Assembly (NCBI GenBank): GCA_022494885.1
Contig: JAGVSM010002411.1
Span: forward strand, 1 to 64,000
Source of the DNA: Micrasema longulum
Taxonomy: Eukaryota > Arthropoda > Insecta > Trichoptera > Brachycentridae
Length of the DNA: 64,000 bases
Direction of reading: 5' to 3'
Shown: piece after piece, positions 35,123 to 64,000 of the stretch
Position numbering within the stretch: the first letter of the stretch is position 1
Layout of the letters: each line of letters opens with the position of its first letter
Program-made: the position numbers and the translations under genes
Notes under the pieces: generated by a model
What the model was told of the DNA's origin: nothing
Databases searched by the model: none
What the model saw: only the letters and a program-made list of their open reading frames with translations

Positions 35123-36913
35123 GTGCCATAATATGTATACTGCACACTGATGATAACTTCATATAATACAATTTTAGTTAGTAAAACACCCGCCAGGTAG
35201 CGCTGAACATTACACGTTTGTATTGCACAACTGTGCGCAATTAATCCGCCTCTTGGAAAGGTTCACATGATACTTGAAATAAGATTTTCGTAAACTGCTA
35301 AGATTCCGGTTCCTGTGGTGGTATTCTGAATCTTCTCTACCCCCGAGAGAGTGGTGAATTAAGGTTTTTTTAATATGACGACACTTTGCTTCATGAAATG
35401 GCCACACTAAAGATTAAACATCAAATGATGTAATAAAACATGTTTGAACAACGGGATAAAAACGTATGCGGTTGGGTCAATTCAACTTAACAAAGTGTTT
35501 TCAGTAATGCACAAGGTCGCAATAATTAATTCCGAATGAATATCTTCATGTTTGATTTCACGTATTCACATAGAATTAAGAATAGTCGTAGAAGGAGCGT
35601 AAAACCATATTTGAATACATCGGACTGTGTCCAATAATTCTCCCACTATGCCTCACTTTCACCGCGCGCATTTGTGATGTATCTGCGAAATGTTGCACGA
35701 TGGGAAAAAATATAATTATAACATAAATGTAAGGTAAAAAAAAGCAATCTGTTAATTTCTCTAAAATTTTATTGTGCACGCGGGAAATATTGATTGACAC
35801 ATCAGAGTAGATAAGTAAAGGGTCATTTAATAAAAGTATTTGAATTAATGAACTTTAAACTTAAAATATAAAACAAATTTTATTTTACATAAAACCGATA
35901 TTTTTTTATCATGTTAAATAATATTTGATGCTTTAAAGATAATGTCGGTCACATGTTCACTATTGAGTTGTTTAATTCGAAATCCAATTTTCATTAGTTC
36001 TCTCATTAGATAAGCAAAGTAGGGTAAAAAAAAATACTACCCTGGCAACACTAACGAAATGTTCAATTCGTTTCTTCGAAAATCTGACAGATGGAAAAAT
36101 AATTCAATTTTTAAGTAATGCATTTGTTACACACACATTCATTTGCTGATTACACATGAAATGTGATTGCATCCTGTTCCTTTAAGATCCTAGCAGTATT
36201 TCTACACTTTAAAAGTACACAACACGGCATAGTTGAATTCAAATTAGGAGTTGCGTACTGAGCGACGTCTACAAATAAACTAATTGGTCAAAACGTAAAC
36301 CTACTCATTTATGAGTAGTTAAGTCGCCTTCTGTTTGATGTGCATATGTGGTTTCTGAACTATTCTTAATTCTGTGCTTATTTATATTTATTTGACGTTC
36401 AATCATCAGTGCGGTCAGATATGAAGCAAAATGTAAACGCATTTAAAAAATTAAAATCCGTAAATTAATCTAGGCTTGGCGGCAGCTGTAGCGTAAGACC
36501 AAAAATTTTGCCTACAAAAAGCTTCGATAGAAGTACCAATCAGTGCCCAATGCGCAATTATTTATTAATTAAAAACTTCAAGCACAAAGAATAAGTACTT
36601 TGGCGCACTTATTGCTAAAAGCGATATCTTCCTGCCAACCAAAAAACAGACTTGATCGACTTGGTTAAAAGATAAGTTTATTCAAAATGTGTATTAAAAA
36701 ACGAAAATATATATAAAAAAGATACATTCATAAAAAAAATAAAAAAACAATTTATCGAAAATGGCAGCTGTTTTTAAAATTAGGAGATAAGGCTTGCATA
36801 CACAAGCTTCAAAAAAGTACATTATGCTATACATTATACAACACATACCTGAGGTTAGAATGATAATAATGATAATCTTCAATTAAAGACATCAAGTACG
36901 ATATTTAAAATGA
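35123..36913. other. intergenic DNA 3' of amylase copy 2
   Basis: No gene, repeat family member or RNA gene is recognised. Short minus-strand frames at 35210-35407 and 35576-35800 show no domain or codon evidence and are probably chance. Confidence 0.4.
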
Positions 36914-36919
36914 TTTATT
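36914..36919 (-). terminator. poly(A) signal candidate of amylase copy 2
   Basis: AATAAA on the minus strand lies about 100 bp after the TAA stop at 37018. Confidence 0.45.
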
Positions 36920-37017
36920 TATTAAATTTAATAAAATAACTCAAATAAAGAAACATCCAAATGTGCAATATGTAATTAAATCGCCCTGACTGGTATCTGA
37001 TGGGTAGATGAAAATGC

Positions 37018-51941
<14,924 letters not shown>

Positions 51942-52580
51942 TTATAAATTGATTAAGAGAATATTCGGTTCCAGACAGCTTTAATGAACAAATATTTTAA
52001 CATTGTTTTTCTGTTTCTTTGGGTATTTTCTTTGGGTATTTAATTAATTTTTTTTTTAACATAAACGGCAAGTCTGCCTTTTACAAATATTTATAATATT
52101 AATATATTTGGCTTAAGATTTTTTTTTTCAAAAACATGAATATTAAAAACAAGATTTAAAAAAAAAAAAATCACACCAAAAATTATACAAGACTTACATT
52201 TAAAAAAAAAACCTAAAAATTATACAGCATATTCAGTAGAAAGTTTAAATAATAAAAAATTCTACAGTAAAACAAAAAGAAAATCATAAGTACTGTTTCA
52301 CACAGCTAGGCAAAGTGAACAAAAAATTGTATATGAAATGCATGAATAAATAAATATAATTACCATTCACCATCTTTGAAAAAGCTCAAAATTTTTGTTC
52401 TATAGGAACAATACCCTACACTAAATATATCAGATACGTGGGAATAACTATTGCCGAGTTCATGAAGTCTATTTAATACTGCATTACAAGTATACACTGT
52501 CACTGAATAAACATTGTAAAAAATATTGTGTTTCTATTCATTGGTAAACATTTTTTGATGAGTGATTAAAAAAGCTTAAT

Positions 52581-52828
52581 AATCATTTCCCTTTCCGAAC
52601 CTTATGGTGCATAGGGCACTGCATTGGTACACCAATCCCAGCGTATCTTGATCATATTTGTTACATGAAGGTAAGATGATCAGTCTTACGCTTCAGGTAC
52701 CAGTCCAGGTACTATGAAATATTCTGGTTGGAAAACACCATTTAAAAAAAATAAATCATATCAACCATGTCGGGCATCGAACCCGAGACCTCTCGCATGG
52801 TAGGCAAACGTCCTGACACCACGAGGCA
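52581..52828 (-). mobile_element. tRNA-derived SINE, copy 5
   Basis: Full-length minus-oriented copy with B box (complement of GGGCATCGAACCC) and the shared body GTCTTACGCTTCAGGTACCA on the plus strand. It lies in the 5' UTR intron of amylase copy 2. Confidence 0.8.
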
Positions 52829-52864
52829 TACTGAATAGATTTAATTATATTTAACAATTAATTT

Positions 52865-53275
52865 TATTTTTTGTAAATGTCAAACTACGCCTAGCGGTGC
52901 AGTTGCGAAGCTTTTATTTAGTTACAGGGGTGCATTGATCGAAATACGTTTTTAAAATATAATAAACGTGAGTGAATATTATTTTTCCGTTCCCATAAAT
53001 CCAGTGAAAACAAATAAATGGTTCGAAATTATAAGCAATTTAAGGACACGATCTGATTGGCATCCACTAAAAATTAATGTTGATTGTAAACATTAAAATA
53101 TATATTTTTACATATTAAAAATGGGAATCCTACAATTTTTGGGGTCCTAAAACGCATGTTCGTTGAATGCAGCCCTGGTGTTATAAACAAATACAATACC
53201 TATTGGCACGTTTTCGTGTCACTTCTTAAAAAAATATTTTACTCTAAAGGGCATGTCCATGTTTTAATATGACGA
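52865..53275 (+). repeat. repeat family E, copy 2
   Basis: Direct relative of 47275-47660, with one extra segment (about 53043-53070). It lies in the 5' UTR intron of amylase copy 2. Confidence 0.6.
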
Positions 53276-54129
53276 TGTATTTTTTTTTTACTTAACCATT
53301 TTGGTACATAACTAGAATAAACATGAGCGTTTGAAATATGGTCTTCCCACCTGCGGCCGATTGGCAGATGTTTGATGAAACGGACTTTAGTCTGTTGTGA
53401 GCATTCTCCGGCTACTTTTAAACTTTTGTCTCCTGGCAATTACTAAAATGCCCATAAATGAACGCTAAGATACTGCACAAATAGATCTGGAAAAGATGTA
53501 AGCTATGTCCTGTCTCTGTCCTGCTTAACTGAGCTAACTAGCTGGGCGTATAGTAAAACGATAAACAAAGGTGACGCCTATGCGGAAGGGAACGACATAC
53601 TGAATATAACTTACAGTAGACCGATGAAAACAGTCCGTGCTTTTTACTGTACTACCTGTTTTGCTTGTCAAAGTCGACGTGATATAACGTGATGATACTT
53701 GCTCCCTCCGCTGGTCATTCTCTTTCCTTTTGAGAAGACTTTTTAGCTCAGATTTGTATGGAGTGCCATCTTTTTACATTATATCCCAATGTCTTAAACG
53801 CAGTAAAAATTAGGGCATTTAATTACGACGAGTTTCTCGAAAAGATTGATAAACTGTTTAAATAAAAATTAGATACTTTAATCGTCAATGTTCATTGGAA
53901 TAATAAGCAATTAGTTATACCGTTGCTCCGTGTTGTTATAGATTTCCGGTTTCCAGATAGCCACGTTTTTAAAAGTTTAGCGTATTTTGACAACTACGGG
54001 GTTTGAATTTTAAATGCTTGCACAACTCATGACATTGAAAAAACTGAAATTAGATGATCTTTCAAGAGATAAAAAAATATATTTACCCCCCGAACTTCTT
54101 CGTTGCAAAAAATAAACAGAGAAAATTAC

Positions 54130-54157
54130 CCGTATGTATTGCCTGAGCTTTGAAACT
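54130..54157 (-). other. Amy: 5' UTR exon of amylase copy 2
   Basis: A 28-nt leader exon runs from the predicted start A (54157, in TTTAGTT) to donor GTAATTTTC. The acceptor TTTTCAG lies just above 51923, leaving nine UTR bases before the ATG at 51914. Exon length, donor and acceptor match copy 1. Confidence 0.72.
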
Positions 54158-54264
54158 AAAATTGAATTGCGTCAGCGCTATTTATACAATTAGTTTTCCA
54201 TTAAAATCTAGATAAAAATGGATGTAATCTTTTTGTTACAGATTATTATCTGATGATTACAGTG
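54157..54264 (-). promoter_or_regulatory. amylase copy 2 core and proximal promoter
   Basis: On the minus strand: a 28-bp block at 54237-54264 with AGATAATAATCT (GATA core at 54246-54251), TATA box TATAAATAG at 54178-54186, CTGACGCAA at 54167-54175 and a start about 29 bp from TATA. The block differs from that of copy 1 at only two or three positions, while the sequence between elements is diverged. A further AGATAA lies on the plus strand at 54210-54215. Confidence 0.8.
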
Positions 54265-54894
54265 CGGTTTTAATTATGTACCCAAGTTTGTTGGTATTTA
54301 CTGTAATGATTTAAATTTTTAACTCTCATGACAGATTATAGAAAGAATCATTAATGAACACTGCAAACTACTGCAAAGTTAAGATGATTGCGACTCCGAG
54401 AATTAAGAACTAGAGCCACGAATTTATTGTTCGTTCAGTTTTATTGCCGAAGTGTAACATAATGTATTTATTCAAATAGTTGTACAAAAATAACTGGTAT
54501 TTTTTAAACTTATAAATAACATTACCTCCTGTGCATTCTTCTATATTCGGATTGAGGTCACTCCTTTACATGGCTACTACTCGATATAACCTTTTGCCTA
54601 TTCAATTGAAATCAACTTTCATCCGGACTATAAATAATAACTCGTTTCCTGAAACTGTTTCTCGATAACCCTTATTTTAGTATATTACATTATCCTTGTA
54701 GTTGCCGAAATTTGTCCACTATATAATATTTTGTTATGAATTAATATCTATCTATAATCTATCTTATCAATTTTAATTGTCACAAAATGAGATTGCAAAC
54801 TCATGGGAATATAATTAAGAGTACGTCGTGTGCATATTTTGTATTTTAACTAAAATACTGTGAAATTGTAAAAAATCAGGCGTACTTTTAAATA

Positions 54895-55405
54895 TCACAA
54901 CAATGACCCATCTCACCGTTTTCCTATAGGGAGAGGATAAAACGCCACATCACTTTATCTTTGCACACAAACCTAGCTTCCTCTACATGCATTCATCTTC
55001 TTATGCACGCACGCCGATTACTCCTACTCTTGACATGTCTATCTTCAAGTATTCGATGGACTTGATTGTGCGATGTCTTTCTCGGTCTTCCTCGTTTTCT
55101 GCATCCATCAACATTCGCATCGTAGATTATTTTATTTTAGTAGTTATTTTGCAGGCTACATGTCCAAACCAACTCAGCACCCCTTTCTTGATCCTGTCGA
55201 TAATGCAAGTTTCAGCCTTACATAGTTTACGGATCTCAACATTTGTGCATCTAACATTCATCGTTTTACACATTTGCCTGTGGTATCACATCATTTGATA
55301 CGACATCTATCGACTATTTGCTGAAGTTTTTTTTTTAAATCAGTATTACTTATTCGTGTGATTAACCAATTTTCACAAGTATATAGTCTAGAATACGGTC
55401 AACAG

Positions 55406-55445
<40 letters not shown>

Positions 55446-55470
55446 AACTAATTCGATTGGTGTCTTTAGA
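54895..55470 (-). mobile_element. LINE fragment, WFGH family
   Basis: It corresponds, in reverse, to the 38262 and 26480 fragments at the nucleotide level (plus strand CCTATAGGGAGAGGATAAAA, TACATGTCCAAACCAACTCA). Its upstream part contains DLKKKLQQIVDRC, equivalent to EDLQQIVSRM in the 30.7-31.2 kb copy. A (TA)n microsatellite interrupts it. A second piece of the same region recurs at 59560-59720. Confidence 0.6.
55409..55443. repeat. (TA)n microsatellite
   Basis: An uninterrupted TA dinucleotide tract of about 17 units lies inside the LINE fragment. Confidence 0.9.
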
Positions 55471-56029
55471 TGAAATCGAAGTCTATATTCTTCGTACGGT
55501 AAATATGACTTTCGCCTTTATAACACTGGCTATCTCAAAAACTACTTCGTATCAAAAAGGGGGCTTCATTAGTCGATAGAATAAAAAAAACAAATAAAAA
55601 GCAATAATAAACGCATTTTTACTAAAATTCGACTTACGCCCAGATGCTTCTGACCAAAGAAATTATGTTCATGTTGTTATCATATCAAAATACTGAATTT
55701 ATCAACTTTATTATGAAAATACCTCTCCTCCACTTCTCCATTCTTATTTATTATTATTTCTCTTTACCGTGTTACATATTCTCGCATATTTTTTAAACAC
55801 ATTATCTGATTATTATTTCAAATTTTAGTTTTATATTACTCAAAACTTTTTTTTTATTTAAATAAATTTTATTTCATTAAAGCCAAATATTATTAAAAGT
55901 ACACAAATCAAAATAAACGCTAAACACAAATTCATTAGACAATTACAATACTAGACGCTGCCGTAAGGATTTGATTTTACAAATACCCGAATACTTAAAT
56001 TTTCAATAATAATACATTTTATTTCATTG

Positions 56030-56700
56030 TTTATTTATTATACATACGGCCTAAGCCAATAACAGCAGTTACATGAAGAAACATAAATACAAGAAACTGA
56101 ACAAAAAGAACATAAAACTATGTAGCAAAAACAAATAAGGGGAAAACAATAATGGGGTACAATATATTAATAAAAACGAAAGACATAAGACTTTGAGCTA
56201 AACCATGCCAATCCAACTTTATCCTACACTGTTTGGTCGCGAAGAGATCTACGAATAGCCGGAAGATCTATCCCAAAGAATTCCAAGTCATGCGATGAAA
56301 TGACTAATCTACACATTCTGGACATTGGGGCATAAAAACAAAAGTTGCTCTTAGAAGATTGAATAAATATCAGATTTTGATTTCTGGTGATATGGTTGGG
56401 AACATGTAAATAAATTTATTGCAACAGAGATGAGACATTACTTATACCATTAAGTAGTTAGAAAATGAATATAAGGTCCATCTCAGTTTTACGTCTCTAG
56501 AATGAAGACAAATTAAGAGATTGCTCTATTTCAAAATAAAAATAATTTAAACTCCTTTGTAATCCGAGCAACCATGCCACTTTTCTTAGAAAACGGTGTT
56601 GGACAGACTCGATATGGTGTTGGGCAGACTCGATATTATAACCAAACAGAAATCGAAATAAACCGTATTCGGTAACTAAACGTAACTTCATATGATAATC
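56030..56700 (-). mobile_element. LINE C-terminus and 3' UTR remnant
   Basis: The minus frame 56497-56691 contains IESAQHHIESVQHRFLRKVA and WLLGLQRSL, related to the fragment at 6285-7080. An A-rich 3' end lies near 56030 (AATAAATAAA on the minus strand). A short tandem duplication (GACAGACTCGATATGGTGTT / GGGCAGACTCGATATT) occurs at 56600-56640. Confidence 0.6.
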
Positions 56701-56968
56701 ACAATACTCGTACTAGACACTCCTGCAAGGATCTGACTCTACAGAGAGGGGTTAATACTGCTTTGGCTCGAAGGCAACGTCAGGCACTAAATTATTATAT
56801 TAAATATATGATAAATTCAATATTATATAATAAAAATATTATTTTATATAATCTTATCATTCATGGACGTGTGGTGGTGTGTGGTGTTGCCAGGCTGAGG
56901 ACAGTGTTGGCCGCATATATACTCAGTAGGTATTGGTCGGGGGGAGTAGATAAATTATGTAGGAGGAC

Positions 56969-57190
56969 GTAAGTTGAACGTAGCTATGCAGAAAGCAGCT
57001 AGAACAAGAAAAATAAGTGACTGGTGTAATCGGGTGCAGTAAGGTCAATTTTATGTTCTGCTAAAAACATCCAGACAGTTTTCATACAAAAAAACTGTAT
57101 TTATCACCTTCTGAAAATGGTGTCGATCACAAAAACTACATGTCTCAATTTGCAAAAAACACCAACAGCACTACGAAAAACAACTCACAG
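56969..57190. mobile_element. TIR element family C, left-end fragment
   Basis: It begins GTTGAACGTAGCTATGCAGA and continues through GTAATCGGGTGCAGTAAGGT and ATCACAAAAACTACATG, as in the copy at 32836. No right terminus is visible. Confidence 0.6.
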
Positions 57191-58560
57191 TTCGTATTAT
57201 TTTTTCTTCAACTAAGTCATTATCCTTTATTGAATTCTTATATATATTTTTATATTTATTTATCTTTAAATATAATCTCTATTTAAATATAAAACTCTCA
57301 GGATCAATGATTAATGATGTTCTTAATGGATTTTAAAAGAAAATACCTGACGTTGTATTATTATTGTCTTTTGATTAAATTACGCAATTAAACACATATT
57401 GTGTGTGGGTGTGTATACTTACAGAGGCCCGAAGGGCCAACCTAGCATACAGCTATCACCGACTATTATTTGCTAGTCTTATTTCATTATGTATTATTAT
57501 ATCATCTTACATACACCGAATTACAATTTATTCAAACTTGCTTTGACTATCTAGCTAGGAGCCCTGGCAAATTAGACTTTTCGAGGGAAAAAAGTCCGGA
57601 GTTTCGAAACTTGGCATGATTGTTGATTTCTTCTACATTACATCATTACATACTAAAAGTCCTCGAGAGGGGTGGTCTGCTAAGGACGGAGGGAGTGGGG
57701 GGTTAAAGGTTCCCTTTTACGGTTTTCACAAATATATCCAAAACTATCAGTCCTAGCGAAAAATTTTGTACTAATAAATTAAATTCATTAAAAGGATCTA
57801 TAAAAAAGAACATGTATTTACTTGTAAAAGTAATGTTTTCGGAGATACAAGGCAGACAAAATACAAAAATTTCATGAAAAATAAAATATTTGAGATTTTT
57901 CGTCTTAGTACACGTCTAAAATATGCTTTTTCCATTAAATATCATAAAAATGAAAGCAATTTTCTTAAAATCTTAATAATTTTTAAGTTCAAAATTCATC
58001 TTCTGCTGGCAAAAAATCCTCATCGAGTTTCTCGTCTTCTGGCTGAATTCCGTTTGAACAAGTTCCCTGACAGTAAGTTACCGCAGGCTAAACTGCATTT
58101 TATCGCGGCCTTTCGACATCCGCTTCGTGCTTCTCAACCAGACCGCACACACACAAAAAATGGTATTCAAGATAGTCAGGTGCAGAATAGTCCTTTGTTG
58201 ATAGGGGTTCCGGTGTTCCATCGTTGCCTGGTATCGACCCCCACTTTTCATGTGTCAGTCGGTTATTCAACCACTGCTGCAATTGCAAAAATACTCTAAA
58301 AGCATGCCGCTAGGCAGATTATTTGTGACGAAAGACCAGGATTAATCTTGTTAACAGGCTTCAAGAATGCCAATTATTACTGTTATTGTAGTACTTGTCA
58401 AGCTGAATAACTGCCAATTTCAGTGCTGATAGTATATTTGAATAGTCTATATCATTAAATTTAGTATTGTGAACTGATCAAGACCTAAGAAAAAAAAGTA
58501 CAGTAGCCTGTTTTTTTAACATTTCGTTTCATAAGGTTCAACCATTTTGTCCGCATTTTT
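57190..58560. other. intergenic DNA with an unidentified coding-like remnant
   Basis: A plus-strand frame of 141 codons spans 57874-58299, but the more protein-like signal is on the minus strand at 58010-58290: QLQQWLNNRLTHEKWGSIPG in one frame, then an acidic end EKLDEDFLPAEDEF-stop in another. This suggests the 3' end of a degraded mobile-element gene. I cannot name the family. No other feature is seen. Confidence 0.3.
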
Positions 58561-59040
58561 TCATTATTAGGAATGGCTAAAAACGTTTTTATTTATTTAT
58601 TTATTTAAATTTCTATTCCAGTAAAATGGCTTCAAAGTGCAGAGCCAATTCTACCATACAAACATATAAACATGAACATAAATATAAATATAAACAAAAA
58701 TATAACAATAAACATAAATGTAACAATAAACATAAATATAAACATAAAATTAAATTTTATATTGCAGCACTTATGGTGGTCTTAACATATCGCGCCATCG
58801 CTTGAACAACGGTGATTGGATCCACTCTGCAGTGGCTTGGAGAATTTCGTTATTAGACTTTTTTAGGCGTTCCCATAGGCTCCAGGCTCTTTGGCGAAGC
58901 AGGGCAGCGAAGGTGTTTATTCGCCCAGCTGTAAACATTTCAGAGGCACTGCAGTACCTAGGCAATCCGAATAATTGTCGGTATGAGTTGTTATACGTGA
59001 TCCTTAATTTATTCCACGCTCCTTGCGTATAGTTGTTCTA
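58560..59040 (-). mobile_element. LINE C-terminal fragment with 3' minisatellite-like tail
   Basis: The minus frame 58771-58965 reads MPRYCSASEMFTAGRINTFA and RAWSLWERLKKSNNEIL, the typical C-terminus of a non-LTR retrotransposon ORF2 (LPRYCSAS motif). The plus-strand stretch 58677-58752 is an irregular AACATAAATATA repeat. Confidence 0.7.
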
Positions 59041-59829
59041 AAGTTCCGCTGTATACATGGACGTCAAATACGAAGTAAATATGATTTTCTTCACTTCGTA
59101 GTAACGCAGTAGCATTGAAAGAAGCGTCTCGCTAGCATAGAGGCCCTGACATTAATGGCTCTTCTCTGTCTCTCTGTTTTATTTTGCGTCTTTGCCCTAG
59201 TATTTGAGCACATTGGAACTACAGACGTTGTTTGCCCATTGTATGCCATTTAATTAGTTAAAACGTTGTAAAACAATCAAACACAATAAAAACAACACGC
59301 CGGTTATACAAATTTGTAAGCACTTGTTTGAACTGTCGATGTCTGTCGGAATCGTAACGCGTAACGTCACAAGCCCATTCGGCATTCGGTTTTGGCGCCA
59401 ATTCAAAATATACGTTTTTAAACCGCTCTGAAAAATTAACACGTGGATAAGAAAAAAAATTGGTTCAGTTCTTTATTTTTTTACAAAATAAATAAAAAAG
59501 TTATAATACTACCTACGTCATATGCATATTTTGAAATTTATGCTTTTCCATAGGTGACATCTATCGATTTTCCGGGAATTTTTTTATTTTTAAATCAGTA
59601 CTGCTTATTCAAGTGATCAACCAATTTTCTAAATTACGTTGTCTAGAATACGGTGAACAGTATTTTTATTTTGATTTATTTTACTTCTTATTTTAATCAA
59701 TTGGTCTCTTTAGACAAAATCCAAGATGGTTAGAATTTCATTATTTGTCTACAAGGGTTGGACTTACCCAAAATATTCCCGATTCATATTCATCGAATAC
59801 AATATTATTTTCAAGTTGAGTTATTTACC

Positions 59830-59900
59830 TTGTCCAGACTCGAACCGGAGACATACATGGCAAATAACGTCCTAATTACTACCCCAGCTAGACATTTCAT
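59830..59900 (-). repeat. tRNA-like SINE head or tRNA relic
   Basis: The minus strand reads CTAGCTGGGGTAGTAATTAGG and, 35 bp later, a B box GGTTCGAGTCT. Acceptor stem ends do not pair, so this is a SINE head or relic and not a working tRNA gene. It differs from the main SINE family of this window. Confidence 0.4.
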
Positions 59901-60268
59901 TTCAGAGATTCAGTTTACGTAAGTAACCGGTAGGGTAACCGAACCTAACTTGAAATATAGAGATAAAATAACGTATTTTTCTTATTTTTCGTTTTTTTCG
60001 TATTTTACGTATTTTTCTAGAGATCTTCAACTTGTTAAATTTTGTATCATATTTCTTAATGTTTATTATTTCAACCAATTATTTTTTCTGTTGAAGTGAA
60101 TTATCGATTAAATTATAATAGGTACTTAACCTGTTTATTTTACTTTTAAAATGTGTAAAAATGTTTTAATTTATGCCAAATATACACTTAGAGCACATCG
60201 GGTTAACAAAAAATAAAAACACGCATAGGGTATTTAGTAATAAAAGACAAGCATGATTTTCAAATTGA

Positions 60269-60274
60269 TTTATT
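60269..60274 (-). terminator. poly(A) signal candidate of amylase copy 3
   Basis: AATAAA on the minus strand lies about 160 bp after the TAA stop at 60432. Confidence 0.4.
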
Positions 60275-60431
60275 TCATAATTTTTTTCATTTGTAAAAAT
60301 ATTTTTTATATGAACATCAATTTGTCAAATCATTTAAACTTACAATCTAACAGTTCTAAAAGGTATTTTTATGAGTATAATATGGCATAAATACCCATTT
60401 TTGGTAAAATAAGGTTACTTGTCAAAGATGT

Positions 60432-64000
<3,569 letters not shown>

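Noticed and set aside
55358..55579. Plus-strand frame with an alternating Tyr-Ile run
   Set aside because: The repeat is the translation of a (TA)n microsatellite inside a LINE remnant.
57874..58299. Novel 141-codon plus-strand gene
   Set aside because: No domain, no start context and low-complexity N-terminal half. The opposite strand looks more like degraded protein-coding DNA of a mobile element.
59830..59900. Functional tRNA gene
   Set aside because: A and B box-like motifs exist, but the acceptor arms do not pair and the anticodon stem cannot be drawn.

Overview
The window is AT-rich, intron-containing and densely populated with retrotransposon remnants, tRNA-derived SINEs and inverted-repeat (MITE/foldback) elements. 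With secreted animal-type alpha-amylase genes carrying arthropod TATA/Inr promoters, this points to an insect nuclear genome. The order cannot be fixed from the sequence alone. No bacterial-type features were seen.

Region 1 (1-8756, + strand): the last seven coding exons of an FBXL4 orthologue, the F-box/leucine-rich-repeat subunit of an SCF ubiquitin ligase that in mammals restrains mitophagy. The N-terminal half lies upstream of the window. Its introns hold LINE debris.

Region 2 (8757-14809): intergenic DNA between convergent genes. It holds an internally deleted pogo/Tigger-like transposon with the transposase C-terminus, two adjacent piggyBac-like MITEs, another MITE, a foldback element, two LINE tails and a SINE.

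Region 3 (14810-64000, - strand): three tandem, co-oriented alpha-amylase genes. Amy copy 1 has coding exons at 14810-26093 and promoter plus 5' UTR exon near 28901-29031, encoding 499 aa. Amy copy 2 has coding exons at 37018-51914 and promoter near 54130-54264, encoding 500 aa. Amy copy 3 runs from 60432 past the window end, with nine of ten coding exons present. All three share intron positions and phases, including a final micro-exon coding only 4-7 residues. Copies 1 and 2 share a proximal promoter: TATA box, a CTGACGCAA element, an arthropod initiator and a GATA-containing block about 55-60 bp upstream of TATA.

The main finding is copy 2. All ten exons are open, correctly phased and intact, yet the third catalytic acid (Asp in the VDNHD motif) is Glu, the second active-site Trp is Arg, and the flexible-loop His is Asn. 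The nucleophile, the acid/base and the calcium and chloride ligands are kept. It looks like an expressed but catalytically altered or inactive amylase paralogue. Copies 1 and 3 keep the full active site and should be digestive enzymes.

The introns of copy 3 are mostly 80-120 bp, while the same introns in copy 1 are 350-2200 bp. Much of that difference is recognisable transposon sequence.
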